A DNA stretch of 64,000 bases from Rhodococcus sp. IEGM 1379 (GCF_030056815.1 NZ_JASHKR010000026.1:1-64000); one strand, 5' to 3'. Counted from the stretch's first letter, positions 51,523-59,849 are shown. A program made the numbers and translations. Notes: generated by a model from the sequence alone, not told the origin.

Positions 51523-52367
51523 CAGTTTTGCGCTCCAGTCGGCAATTCGAAAGATTCGACGCGTGCAAGCGTCCGGATGGTATCGGCGTCGACGGTATAG
51601 AGAGCGTCGAGGTAGGCGACGGCAAACGAACCCGGACCGGTCGAGTTCTTCTCGGCGATTTCGGATGCGACCGCGACGTGGGCGTGCGCAGCAACGAGGC
51701 CTTCGAGTGCCGTTGGTGTCACTGCCAGATAAGCGGCGACGAGCCCACCCAATGAGCAACCCGTGCTCGTCACGCGAGGAAGAAGCGCGCTACCACCTGA
51801 CACACGCACGCCACTCACTACACCTTCGCTGTCGCGACCCACGATGTAATCGACAGGCCCCGAAGCGGATACGGCGTCGGAATGGTTCAACAGGGAAATT
51901 GCCGCAGGAACAGCATCGATGGAATCCGATGCGCTGTCGACTCCACGCGTATCACCGCCGAGACCTGCGAGCGCGATGATCTCCGACGCATTGCCTCGAA
52001 TTGCGGTTGGGCGGAATCGAAGCAGGTCCACGGCAATGTCACTGCGCCAAGGTAATCCGCCGACTCCGACCGGGTCGAGAACCCAGGGAGTGTCGGCCTT
52101 CTGCGCAGCCTCCGCAGCTACTCGGAATGCAGCGGCAGTCGCGTCGTCGGGGGTTCCGAGATTCACCAGCACTCCCCCAGCGATGGCTGCAAAACCTGCG
52201 GCTTCGTGCACGTTGTCGATATGCGCGTTGCTCGCGCCGGCGGCAAGCAGGACGTTGGTAAGGAAATTGGCCGAGACGATGTTGGTGAGCGATTGGACAA
52301 GCGGCACCTGCTCACGCAATGCGTCGAGAGAAGTGGCAACGGAATCAGCAGTAATAATGTGGGACAT
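51522..52367 (-). CDS. thiM: hydroxyethylthiazole kinase
   Basis: ThiM (281 aa) phosphorylates the thiazole moiety of thiamine for salvage. The substrate-site region VQSLTNIVSANFLTNVLLAA, WVLDPVGVGGLPWRS and the GNASEIIALAG motif are typical; the C-terminal VTSTGCSLGGLVAAY carries the catalytic Cys. Met 52367 is the start. I see no TPP riboswitch upstream. Linked to a monooxygenase and a sulfurtransferase, not to thiE or thiD. Confidence 0.93.
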   Translation of the reverse strand: MSHIITADSVATSLDALREQVPLVQSLTNIVSANFLTNVLLAAGASNAHIDNVHEAAGFAAIAGGVLVNLGTPDDATAAAFRVAAEAAQKADTPWVLDPVGVGGLPWRSDIAVDLLRFRPTAIRGNASEIIALAGLGGDTRGVDSASDSIDAVPAAISLLNHSDAVSASGPVDYIVGRDSEGVVSGVRVSGGSALLPRVTSTGCSLGGLVAAYLAVTPTALEGLVAAHAHVAVASEIAEKNSTGPGSFAVAYLDALYTVDADTIRTLARVESFELPTGAQN

Positions 52368-52408
52368 GAGTTTTCCTTCAGGCAATAAGTCTGTACAGGG
52401 CCGGTCAA

Positions 52409-53335
52409 TCACGACCCGTGACATCGATCGCCTTCGCCGGGTGCATTTCCGGTAACCATCGGCAATGCCGGATCGGCAGTCCATTCCTCGAGGGAACCGT
52501 CGTAGATCTTGACGTCGCCGTACCCACTCATCACCAGACCGAGCGCGGTAAGGCACGCGGAAACACCTCCACCGCAGTAGATTACGACGGGTTTTGGGTG
52601 CCCACGCAGGACCGATCCGGCACGTGTGGAGACCTCCGTAATCGGGAGCATCAGCCCCTCGTCGTCAAGTAGGCTTTTCGCCGAGAGGTTCAAACTCGCC
52701 GGAATATGACCACGGCGTGAGTATCTCGTCTTTTCAGTGCCCGCATACTGCTCGGGCGACAGGGCGCATACGAGTGTTCCCGGCCGGGATCCGGTTGACA
52801 CAGCCGCTACCAGATTTTGATCAACCCACAGGCCGAGGTCCGAAGCAGCCCAACGTGATTCGGCAAATCCAGACGCAGCTTCCGGACCGGTACCAACCGG
52901 CAAGCCGATCCGGGTCCACTCGGCGAGACCTCCGTCAAGAACTCGCGCATAGATGCCCGCGTTGCGGAGCACCCACCAGAATCGTGAGGCCCACGTCATC
53001 GATCCCTGGTCGTAGATCACTATCGACGCACCAGGTTCGACTCCGAGTGCCGCGAGGTCGTCCGACAACTGATCAGCGCAAGGTCGCGTGAAGTGCAACG
53101 ATGCGGCGCGATCGGAGAACGTCGTCATCAGGTCGACGTGACGGGAACCCGGGATATGACCCTCGACCCAACCCGCGTATCCCGATTCCGGTCGATAGTC
53201 GCCGTCGAACCGCGCCGGCGGAAAATGCACGCTCACGTCGAGCACAACCACGTCATCCGCGGTCACAAGCGCTTCGAGCGCCACCGCGTCGATCAACGGC
53301 GTGTCGATCAACGGCGTGTCCAATTCCCTCGTCAC
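52409..53335 (-). CDS. thiosulfate/3-mercaptopyruvate sulfurtransferase (rhodanese)
   Basis: A 308-residue tandem rhodanese. The first domain has GHIPGSRHVDL and the second holds the active-site Cys in VVIYCGGGVSACLTALGL, with RRGHIPASLNL before it. The N-terminus repeats IDTPLIDTPLID because of a 15-bp tandem duplication (GATCAACGGCGTGTC twice on the plus strand). GTG 53335 has AAGGAAGG upstream. It is the first gene of the unit with thiM and the monooxygenase. Confidence 0.93.
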   Translation of the reverse strand: MTRELDTPLIDTPLIDAVALEALVTADDVVVLDVSVHFPPARFDGDYRPESGYAGWVEGHIPGSRHVDLMTTFSDRAASLHFTRPCADQLSDDLAALGVEPGASIVIYDQGSMTWASRFWWVLRNAGIYARVLDGGLAEWTRIGLPVGTGPEAASGFAESRWAASDLGLWVDQNLVAAVSTGSRPGTLVCALSPEQYAGTEKTRYSRRGHIPASLNLSAKSLLDDEGLMLPITEVSTRAGSVLRGHPKPVVIYCGGGVSACLTALGLVMSGYGDVKIYDGSLEEWTADPALPMVTGNAPGEGDRCHGS

Positions 53336-53374
53336 GAAGCACCTTCCTTTCGAAATCGACACCGACGAACCTAA

Positions 53375-53404
53375 GTGAGTACTAGCGTATACGCAAGTAC
53401 TCAC
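53375..53404. promoter_or_regulatory. nested palindromic operator
   Basis: GTGAGTACT (53375-53383) is mirrored by AGTACTCAC (53396-53404), and the perfect palindrome GCGTATACGC (53385-53394) lies between. It sits midway between the sulfurtransferase and GntR genes. It is most likely the binding site of the adjacent GntR protein, controlling both directions. Confidence 0.7.
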
Positions 53405-53459
53405 GCGCCGTCAGTGGCATAATCGAACACGCTTCACTCACAAGAAGGAACGGGGACGC

Positions 53460-54146
53460 ATGAGCGCCGAGGAAACTGCAAGCACCACACACCTGCTGGT
53501 GCCGGAGACAGCGCTGGGCCGCTCGGACCAAACCTCGCGGCAGTACCTCCGACTGCGTGCAGACATCTTGGACGGCAAATTCACGCAGGGCACCCCTCTA
53601 CACGAAACACAGCTGTGCGAATCGTATGGAGCCTCGCGTACACCCATTCGCGAAGCACTGAATTGGCTTGCACACGACGGACTTCTCGAGCGGGCCGCGC
53701 GTGGATTCCGCGTCCGCTCCGGAACGCCCGAAGACGTCATCGAAATCTACGCGGCGCGAGTCGCCTTGGAATCAGAAGCCGCCGGCGCAGCTGCACTGCG
53801 GCACAGCGACCTGGATCTCGCACGGCTGGAACAGCTCCATACCTTCTGTTGCACGGCAATTGAAGGAACGGAAGTCAGATCAGGGAACTTCAAGTTCCAC
53901 GAGGCCCTCTGGCAGGCCGCCCACAATTCCACGATCATGTCGCTGCTCATCCGCCTGACCACACAACTTCGGATCTACGACAGCGGACCACCTTCGAACT
54001 ACGGCGAACCTGACCTGCTCAACGCCGAGCATCAACAAATCCTAGATGCCATTCGCGCCCGCAACGAACGGACCGCGCGCGAATGCATGCGCACGCACCT
54101 CGAACGCAGCCGCGACCAGAGGATCAAGATGTTCGCAAGCCACTAA
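53460..54146 (+). CDS. GntR family regulator (FCD domain)
   Basis: A 228-residue regulator. The winged helix has YLRLRADILDGKF and LCESYGASRTPIREALNWLA. The C-terminal FCD ligand domain shows EIYAARVALESEAAGAAAL and FHEALWQAAHN, with the Asp/His residues that often bind a metal. FadR-subfamily FCD regulators sense small carboxylic acids. Divergent from the sulfurtransferase unit across a clear palindrome. Start ATG 53460, with AAGAAGGAACGGGG upstream. Confidence 0.93.
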   Translation: MSAEETASTTHLLVPETALGRSDQTSRQYLRLRADILDGKFTQGTPLHETQLCESYGASRTPIREALNWLAHDGLLERAARGFRVRSGTPEDVIEIYAARVALESEAAGAAALRHSDLDLARLEQLHTFCCTAIEGTEVRSGNFKFHEALWQAAHNSTIMSLLIRLTTQLRIYDSGPPSNYGEPDLLNAEHQQILDAIRARNERTARECMRTHLERSRDQRIKMFASH

Positions 54147-54164
54147 CTGCACCAGAACTCCAAC

Positions 54165-54200
54165 ACAACCGCACGCCCAGGAAGGACGTGCGGTTGTTCT
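54165..54200 (+). terminator. terminator after GntR gene
   Basis: Stem ACAACCGCACG / CGTGCGGTTGT (54165-54175 with 54187-54197) is followed by TCT. Confidence 0.8.
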
Positions 54201-54239
54201 ATGTCACCCGCATCACAAAGCAGGGTATCCAACCCTAAC

Positions 54240-54258
54240 TAAACCTATGCTAGCCTAA
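54240..54258. promoter_or_regulatory. candidate DtxR/IdeR iron box
   Basis: The reverse complement reads TTAGGCTAGCATAGGTTTA, which matches 14 of 19 positions of the IdeR consensus TWAGGTWAGSCTWACCTWA. It lies 66 bases upstream of the ABC binding protein start. This predicts repression by iron. Confidence 0.65.
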
Positions 54259-54323
54259 GAAAATTGAGAAATTCATTTCACTTTTCGGTAACCGTCACCG
54301 TGACAAGACTTTTCGGAGAACTC

Positions 54324-55487
54324 ATGCGTCCGCTGCAGAACCCGTCCACTGTGGGAGGCGCCATGACGCGCCGCCAACTGATTCGATCGATGGGGGTAGC
54401 CGCCGCCGCACTCGGAGCTTTCGGGATCACGGCTTGCTCTAGTCGCACGCCCGTTGACGAAGCCTCGACAACCGAGAGCGCATCGGGTCCGTTCACCGTC
54501 GTGGACCAGTATCAGAACACTATTACGTTCGACACCCCCGTCGGGCGTATCGCCTCGGCGATCATTCCTGTCCCCTCCATGATCGCCGGTTCCGACCAGT
54601 CGATCTCACGCAATGTCGGCGTCAACTCCAGTGCTATTTCCCTCGCCAAAAACGGCATGCTTGCCACGATGTTCCCGGAATTCCTCAACACCCCAGTAGT
54701 TTCCGGCCCCGACTTCGTTCCGAACGTCGAACAAATCCTCTCCCTCAACCCGGATGTCGTGATCCAGTGGGGCGACAAGGGTGACGACATCGTTGCGCCA
54801 CTCCGCAACGCCGGATTGAAGGTCATTCTCCTCAAGTACGGAACTCAGGAGGATCTCGAAGCATGGATCAACATCTTCGGCGATCTGCTCGACAAGAAGC
54901 CGGAAGCGCGGGAAATACTCAACCGCATGGCTGCCGATCGAAAGACTGTCGAGTCCATCGCCGTCGCAAATGCCGCCAAGGCCCCACGCGCGATGTACTT
55001 CTACAGCACACCCGAGACTAAAGTCTCCGCTGACAACACCTACATGGACTTCTGGATCACTCTCGCCGGCGGTAAGAACGTCGCCCGCGGTGCCGGAAAG
55101 GGCACCAGCGTCGCGGTCACCAAAGAGCAGATTCTGACCTGGGATCCCGAGGTCCTGGTTCTCGGAAACTTCGACGCTGCCACCCCGCAGGACATCTACG
55201 ACAACCCCAACTGGGCATCACTGAGTGCGGTGAAGAACAAGCGCGTCTACAAAGCACCGATCGGCGGGTTCTCCTGGGATCCCCCCTGCAACGAATCCAA
55301 CCTGATGTGGCTGTGGGTGGCCGAAATCTTTTACCCCGAAGCACAACTCGACCTCGATCTGCGCAACCGTATTCGCGAAACGTACCAGTCACTGTATGCC
55401 TACGATGTCACGGACGCCGAGATCGACCGCATCCTGCATCTCGAGTCCAACAAGGTAAGCACAGGCTATGACTCGTTCAGCGCTTGA
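54324..55487 (+). CDS. iron-complex type ABC transporter substrate-binding protein
   Basis: A 387-residue lipoprotein. The signal has a twin-Arg feature (TRRQLIRSMG) and lipobox GITACS. The mature part is a class III (Peripla_BP_2) binding protein: FTVVDQYQNTITFDTPVGR, ILSLNPDVVIQWG and GGFSWDPPCNESNLMWLW. Start could be ATG 54324 or ATG 54363, each with a ribosome site. It overlaps the permease gene by 20 bp. Substrate could be a siderophore, corrinoid or other metal complex; the iron box favours iron. Confidence 0.92.
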   Translation: MRPLQNPSTVGGAMTRRQLIRSMGVAAAALGAFGITACSSRTPVDEASTTESASGPFTVVDQYQNTITFDTPVGRIASAIIPVPSMIAGSDQSISRNVGVNSSAISLAKNGMLATMFPEFLNTPVVSGPDFVPNVEQILSLNPDVVIQWGDKGDDIVAPLRNAGLKVILLKYGTQEDLEAWINIFGDLLDKKPEAREILNRMAADRKTVESIAVANAAKAPRAMYFYSTPETKVSADNTYMDFWITLAGGKNVARGAGKGTSVAVTKEQILTWDPEVLVLGNFDAATPQDIYDNPNWASLSAVKNKRVYKAPIGGFSWDPPCNESNLMWLWVAEIFYPEAQLDLDLRNRIRETYQSLYAYDVTDAEIDRILHLESNKVSTGYDSFSA

Positions 55488-56556
55488 GAGTGCAACCCTT
55501 GGTGGTGAAGCAACTGCCGCAGACGCCGGGAAACCCTCCCGGTACAAGGTTTTCACTGTTCCACTGATCCTGACCTTCGGCATCCTCGTGATCGGCTTGG
55601 CAGCCCTGGCCATCGGCCGATACACCATTCCGGTCAACGAAGTCGCCCGCATCCTCATCGATCGAGTGATTCCATTGGAACAGACCTGGACCGAGGTCGA
55701 GTCGCAAGTTGTTCTCGGCGTTCGCCTCCCACGACTGCTTCTAGGCATGCTGGTCGGCGGCGGACTGGCACTGGGCGGTTCGGCGTTGCAAGCAGTGTTC
55801 CGGAATCCGTTGGTAAGCCCACAGGTCCTCGGAGTCTCCTCCGGAGCGTCGTTCGGTGGCGTCCTCGTCCTCATGCTCGGCCTCGGATCGGCATTCCTCG
55901 TCGGCGGAGCGTTTATATTCGGTATCGCTGCGCTGGTGATGGTCACCGCCATCGGCAAAACCCGCACGGGCAGTTCCATTCTCATGATCGTGCTCGGCGG
56001 CGTGGTTACCAGTGCGTTCTTCTCCGCGCTCGTCTCGCTGATCACCTACCTCGCCGATCCGTACAGCACACTGCCGTCAATTGTCTTCTGGCTCATGGGT
56101 TCCCTGGCAACCGCCGATATGGGCAAAGTTGCGATCGCCGCAGTTCCGATCCTGCTCGGCAGCGCCGTGATTCTCGGACTCCGCTGGCGTGTGAACATTC
56201 TCTCGCTCGGCGACGACGATGCCGCATCGCTGGGCATCAAGCCTCACCGTCTACGCATGGTGCTTCTGGTCATGGTCGCATTCATGACGGCCGGCGCCGT
56301 TGCCGTATCCGGTGTCATCGGTTGGGTCGGTTTGGTCGTTCCACACCTAGCCAGGCTGTGGGTTGGTCCCGATCATCGGATCTCGATGCCGACGACGTTT
56401 GTTCTCGGCGCGGCGTACCTGACTGTAATCGACACTCTTTCGCGCACGATCAGCCCCGGCGAGATTCCCCTGGGAATCCTCACGGCAATCATCGGCGCTC
56501 CGGTATTCGTCGTTCTCCTTCGCAAGTCGAGCAGACAGGCGTTCATCAATGCTTGA
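55468..56556 (+). CDS. FecCD family ABC transporter permease
   Basis: A 362-residue permease with about ten membrane helices. VRLPRLLLGMLVGGGLALGG, NPLVSPQVLGVSSGASFGG and SGVIGWVGLVVPHLARLWVG are the classical FecCD/BtuC signatures. It overlaps the binding protein gene and the ATPase gene (8 bp), so the three are made together. A single permease suggests a homodimer. Confidence 0.95.
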   Translation: MTRSALESATLGGEATAADAGKPSRYKVFTVPLILTFGILVIGLAALAIGRYTIPVNEVARILIDRVIPLEQTWTEVESQVVLGVRLPRLLLGMLVGGGLALGGSALQAVFRNPLVSPQVLGVSSGASFGGVLVLMLGLGSAFLVGGAFIFGIAALVMVTAIGKTRTGSSILMIVLGGVVTSAFFSALVSLITYLADPYSTLPSIVFWLMGSLATADMGKVAIAAVPILLGSAVILGLRWRVNILSLGDDDAASLGIKPHRLRMVLLVMVAFMTAGAVAVSGVIGWVGLVVPHLARLWVGPDHRISMPTTFVLGAAYLTVIDTLSRTISPGEIPLGILTAIIGAPVFVVLLRKSSRQAFINA

Positions 56557-57340
56557 GCTAGTGGATCTCGGCTTTCGGTATCCCGGGCGGGACTGGGTAT
56601 TCCGACACACCAACCTCGCCATCGCGTCGGGCTCGATCACCTCGATTCTCGGCCCCAACGGCAAGGGCAAAACCACCCTGTTGCGGTGCATCGCGGGTCT
56701 CACCACCCCCGAAGAAGGTCGGGTCATCAGAGATCCGAACATCGGCTACGTCCCGCAGGCAACAACGTCGAATTTTGCGTACTCGGTGTTCGACATGGTG
56801 CTGATGGGCCGGGCAAAGAAAGTCTCGACATTCGGAACCCCCGGCAAAGCCGATGTCGCACGAACTCGGAGTGTTCTCGAACGAGTGGGTATCGACCATC
56901 TTGCGTCGTCGAATTTCACCGAACTATCCGGCGGACAAAGACAATTGGTCCTCGTCGCCCGCGCACTGAACACAGACTGCACGTTCATGATTCTCGACGA
57001 ACCAGTCTCCGCACTCGACCTGCGAAACCAAGCGCACGTCCTCCAACTTCTGCGCGAACTCGCTGCAGAAGGCATGGGAATCCTGCTGACCACGCATCAC
57101 CCCGATCACGCGCTGCACCTCGGCGGAGACGCAGTCGTCATGTACAGCCCCGAGGAGATTGTGGTCGGCGGCGTGGAAACCCTCGTGACGAGCGAAACCC
57201 TCTCCCGCCTCTACGGTATCGACGTCGCAACCGAAACCGTCCTCGATCGCGGTAGTCCGCGCACCGTGGTCTACACCCGCTATGACAATTTCGCGGTGGC
57301 CGACAACGACCTCCGTCTCAAAGAAAGCTCGCTCTTATGA
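56549..57340 (+). CDS. iron-complex ABC transporter ATP-binding protein
   Basis: A 263-residue ATPase. Walker A is GPNGKGKTTLL (Lys for the more usual Ser at one position), Q-loop region is YVPQATT, signature LSGGQRQLVLVARAL, Walker B FMILDEPVSALDL, and H-loop LLTTHHPDHAL. It closes the transporter and overlaps the next gene by four bases (ATGA), tying GATL1 to the transporter. Confidence 0.95.
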   Translation: MLELVDLGFRYPGRDWVFRHTNLAIASGSITSILGPNGKGKTTLLRCIAGLTTPEEGRVIRDPNIGYVPQATTSNFAYSVFDMVLMGRAKKVSTFGTPGKADVARTRSVLERVGIDHLASSNFTELSGGQRQLVLVARALNTDCTFMILDEPVSALDLRNQAHVLQLLRELAAEGMGILLTTHHPDHALHLGGDAVVMYSPEEIVVGGVETLVTSETLSRLYGIDVATETVLDRGSPRTVVYTRYDNFAVADNDLRLKESSLL

Positions 57341-57978
57341 CCGCCGAAAGTGGTACAGCCACAAAAACAATCGCCCGAGTTCTGCACTTGGTAATGGGTT
57401 CCAACACCGGCATGTCCGGTAACACCTCCAATACCGCACTCGTGCGTAATGTCGATCTCTACGAACTCGATACGATCGATCTGAGCGCCGTTTCGGGACT
57501 CATCATCAACGGAAACTGCGATCAGATCTACCTGGAGCGCAACCGAGACGTTCTCACCGACTTCGTCACTGCCGGTGGTCGTATCGCCGTGATGGGCCAT
57601 CCCCTCACAGACTTCCTTCCCAACCTTGGACAATGGCGCAAACTCCAGTACTCAGGCCCCAAGGATCTTGCCATCTCAGCCGGCAGCCCCCACCCCGTGT
57701 GGGCAGGCGTCGATCCCGCTGATCTCAGTTTCCGCAAGGAAGTGTCGGGATTCTACGGGCGCGGCTACAGCCAGAAGTTGCCGGACAACGCCATCGTTAC
57801 CAATTACATTGGTCGTCATGGCCTTCCGGTCGACTACGTCTACCCGCTGGGTGCCGGCGAGATACTGGTTCACGGCGGAATCGATCTCGCGGTGTTCCAG
57901 GCTGATCCCAACACGTCCTCGCGTGTCTTTCCGCAACTCCTGAACTGGCTCGGCCAGCTCGACCGAACGGATATCTGA
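57337..57978 (+). CDS. GATL1: unrecognised protein, amidotransferase/ThuA-like look
   Basis: A 213-residue cytoplasmic protein. The core alternates strands and helices: VSGLIINGNCDQIYLERN, FVTAGGRIAVMGHPLTDFLP, VWAGVDPADLSFRKEVSGFY, GLPVDYVYPLGAGEILVHGG, ending in FPQLLNWLGQL. The GGRIAVMGH turn and the later GEILVHGG strand resemble class I glutamine amidotransferase-like or ThuA folds, but I see no clear Cys-His-Glu triad. It overlaps the ATPase and GATL2 genes. A shortened paralogue lies at 58723. The name GATL1 is only a label for this report. Function is unknown; the iron-box transporter context suggests handling of a metal complex. Confidence 0.82.
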   Translation: MTAESGTATKTIARVLHLVMGSNTGMSGNTSNTALVRNVDLYELDTIDLSAVSGLIINGNCDQIYLERNRDVLTDFVTAGGRIAVMGHPLTDFLPNLGQWRKLQYSGPKDLAISAGSPHPVWAGVDPADLSFRKEVSGFYGRGYSQKLPDNAIVTNYIGRHGLPVDYVYPLGAGEILVHGGIDLAVFQADPNTSSRVFPQLLNWLGQLDRTDI

Positions 57979-58652
57979 TGTCTACCCTCGAAGCCTTCAA
58001 CCGCACGGATCGCGCTCCCCTCTCCACGCGCAACCTTGCGATCGTGCACGGTGGATCGCACTTCCACTTGCAGACCGTCAAAGATCCGGCCGTCGTCGCA
58101 CACCAGCCGGACTTCCACTATCTCGTTGACCTGCAGCCCGGTGACCTCGACGGCGTCACGACGCTTATTCTCGCGGATCGTCTACATCCGGAACTGCTCC
58201 GCAAGCATGCTGCCGAATTCCTCGCTGTCGCCGAACGCGGCGGAACCCTGGTGGTTCTGGGTGAGAATGCCGCACACACATGGCTTCCCGGTGTGACCTG
58301 GAGCCCGCGCCCGACCAACTTCTGGTGGTGGCGAACCGGCGAAGATCCGATGATTCGCACGCGCAGTCACGATCACGAATCGTGGAACTACCTGACCACG
58401 AAGTCTGTAATCTGGCACCACCACGGCCTGCTCCATACCGATGCAGACGTTGTCCCACTTCTGGTCTCGGAGGAACCCGACTCAGATGGAAACTCTCATG
58501 ACGCCGGAATGATGCTCTTCGAGGACACCACGTCGACCGCGGGTCGCATCATCGCCACCACCTTGGATCCGACGTACCATCACGGCAACAACTTCATGCC
58601 GGGTTCGACCCGTTTCCTCTACGCTCTCCTACGTTGGGTCGACCACACATAG
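57978..58652 (+). CDS. GATL2: unrecognised His-rich partner protein
   Basis: A 224-residue protein with a similar strand-helix plan: NLAIVHGGSHFHLQTV, VTTLILADRLHPELL, AERGGTLVVLGENAAHTWLP, TNFWWWRTGEDPM, VIWHHHGLLH, and RIIATTLDPTYHHGNNFMP near the end. Histidines are unusually frequent (HFH, HDHE, HHH, HH), so metal or heme contact is possible. There is no signal peptide. It starts within the GATL1 stop (TGATG), the last gene of the five-gene unit. A C-terminal paralogue fragment lies at 59706. Confidence 0.82.
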   Translation: MSTLEAFNRTDRAPLSTRNLAIVHGGSHFHLQTVKDPAVVAHQPDFHYLVDLQPGDLDGVTTLILADRLHPELLRKHAAEFLAVAERGGTLVVLGENAAHTWLPGVTWSPRPTNFWWWRTGEDPMIRTRSHDHESWNYLTTKSVIWHHHGLLHTDADVVPLLVSEEPDSDGNSHDAGMMLFEDTTSTAGRIIATTLDPTYHHGNNFMPGSTRFLYALLRWVDHT

Positions 58653-58667
58653 TCGCCCGGTCGTACA

Positions 58668-58709
58668 AAATACGGTGCCCGTATCGCTTTCGATACGGGC
58701 ACCGTATTT
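58668..58709. terminator. bidirectional terminator after GATL2
   Basis: A perfect 16-bp stem (58671-58686 with 58691-58706), loop CTTT, is flanked by AAA and TTT. It separates the plus-strand transport unit from the convergent minus-strand genes. Confidence 0.95.
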
Positions 58710-58722
58710 CGTTCTCGACGTG

Positions 58723-59157
58723 TCAGCGCTGGGCAAGCCAGTCGAATAGCTGTGGCGACATACGTGAGGCCGAATTGTCATCACTGTGCCAACCGGTTAG
58801 ATCGTTGCCCGAATGCACCAGAACATAGCCCTCTCCGAGAGGGTGGACGTAGTCGAGCGGCACTCGCGAACGACCGATGTGAGTGGTGACCACGTGACCC
58901 ATCACCGCGATACGCCCACCCGCCCGAACAAATGCGGTGAGTTCTTCCCCCGTGCGCTCGAGGAAGATCTGATCACAATCGGAAGTGACAACAAGCCCGG
59001 CAACCGACGACAGATCAAGATCGTCGAACTCGTACAGGTTGAGATAGGACACACGGGAGTCGATCGGATGTGCAGAACCCTTGCGCATCAACAGATTCAC
59101 GATGTCAGACGCGACCGCGATGTTAGATGTCAGACGCGACCGCGCTGGGCACAACAT
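58723..59157 (-). pseudogene. GATL1 paralogue with internal deletion
   Basis: This minus-strand frame aligns with GATL1 over both ends: LYEFDDLDLSSVAGLVV, CDQIFLERTGEELTAFV and AGGRIAVMGH, then THIGRSRVPLDYVHPLGEG and RMSPQLFDWLAQ. About 60 residues between VMGH and the IGR segment of GATL1 are missing, with the frame kept. The N-terminus is also altered: the frame runs into a 19-bp repeat at the FmdE-like gene end, and the true start is unclear. It may be a nonfunctional remnant or a trimmed variant. Confidence 0.75.
59101..59144. repeat. 19-bp direct repeat at gene junction
   Basis: GATGTCAGACGCGACCGCG occurs at 59101-59119 and again at 59126-59144. It duplicates the 3' end of the FmdE-like gene (AVASDI) into the start of the deleted GATL1 paralogue. 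Confidence 0.95.
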
Positions 59158-59653
59158 CGTAGATCTGATCTGCGGGGGCCGCCATGACCCGTTCAGTCAT
59201 TTCGAGCTTGAGGACCTTCAAGCGCCCTAAGTCCGCGGCCGATTTCTCGGCCTTACCCACGAGCGCAATGAACTCGTCTACTACAAACCCAGCGTCACGG
59301 ATAATCAGAGTGATGCTCTTGCCACGATAATCGATCTGAAAGACGTAAATTGCCAATGTGGTTCCGCGTTCAGGACGAGCCAGCGCCGGGTCGACGGTGT
59401 AGCGCCCCTCGGTGACACTGCGGGTGACCAACTCGAAAGTATCGCGCACCCCCGGACCACCGTGAGATGTGGTGACTACAAGCTCACGACGTTCGACGGG
59501 TCCGTCGGTCCCCAGGACCTCGAGCGCGCGCTCGATCACCTTGTACGCGTGGGCAACTCCGCCGGGGGCCTGTGGTCCGTGGTAACGGAGGCTGTCTTCG
59601 AAGGTGAAGTCGAGGGTTGTTCCCTGATCGATCACGGTGAGTGTGTTGGTCAT
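59123..59653 (-). CDS. FmdE-like protein
   Basis: A 176-residue protein. LRYHGPQAPGGVAHAYKVIE resembles the FmdE motif usually read as HGHxCPG, and TSHGGPGVRDTFELVTRS resembles the CGVDAIQ segment; TLAIYVFQIDYRGKSITLII then matches the barrel strand. The cysteines normally present in both motifs are replaced (by Ala and Gly/Pro). FmdE-type genes are often near metal-complex ABC transporters, as I recall. Its neighbours on the same strand are a GATL2 remnant upstream and a deleted GATL1 downstream. It may instead belong to an unnamed actinobacterial family. Confidence 0.6.
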   Translation of the reverse strand: MTNTLTVIDQGTTLDFTFEDSLRYHGPQAPGGVAHAYKVIERALEVLGTDGPVERRELVVTTSHGGPGVRDTFELVTRSVTEGRYTVDPALARPERGTTLAIYVFQIDYRGKSITLIIRDAGFVVDEFIALVGKAEKSAADLGRLKVLKLEMTERVMAAPADQIYDVVPSAVASDI

Positions 59654-59705
59654 GATGAGATCCTTATCGAATTACGTGGTGAACTGTTTTTCGTAAACTA
59701 TGAAA

Positions 59706-59849
59706 TCAATGGCATAGGCCATTGAGGAATCGTTCGGTTGCCGGCATGAAATATGCTCCGAAGTGCGACATCGGGTCCAATGTTGCCACTACCACTGTGC
59801 CCTGTGTGCTCACCTTGTCGACGTAGGCCAGTACGTCACCGTTCGGCAA
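59706..59849 (-). pseudogene. C-terminal remnant of a GATL2 paralogue
   Basis: A 47-codon minus-strand frame from TTG 59849 reads GTVVVATLDPMSHFGAYFMP and then ATERFLNGLCH. This aligns with the end of GATL2 (RIIATTLDPTYHHGNNFMP, STRFLYALLRW), with about 14 identities over 40 residues. The rest of the gene is missing. It lies directly after the second iron-box-like site. Confidence 0.7.

Noticed and set aside
52368-52408. TPP riboswitch upstream of thiM
   Set aside because: Only 41 bases separate thiM from the sulfurtransferase gene, and no CTGAGA or ACCTGAT-type motif is seen here or before the first gene of the unit.
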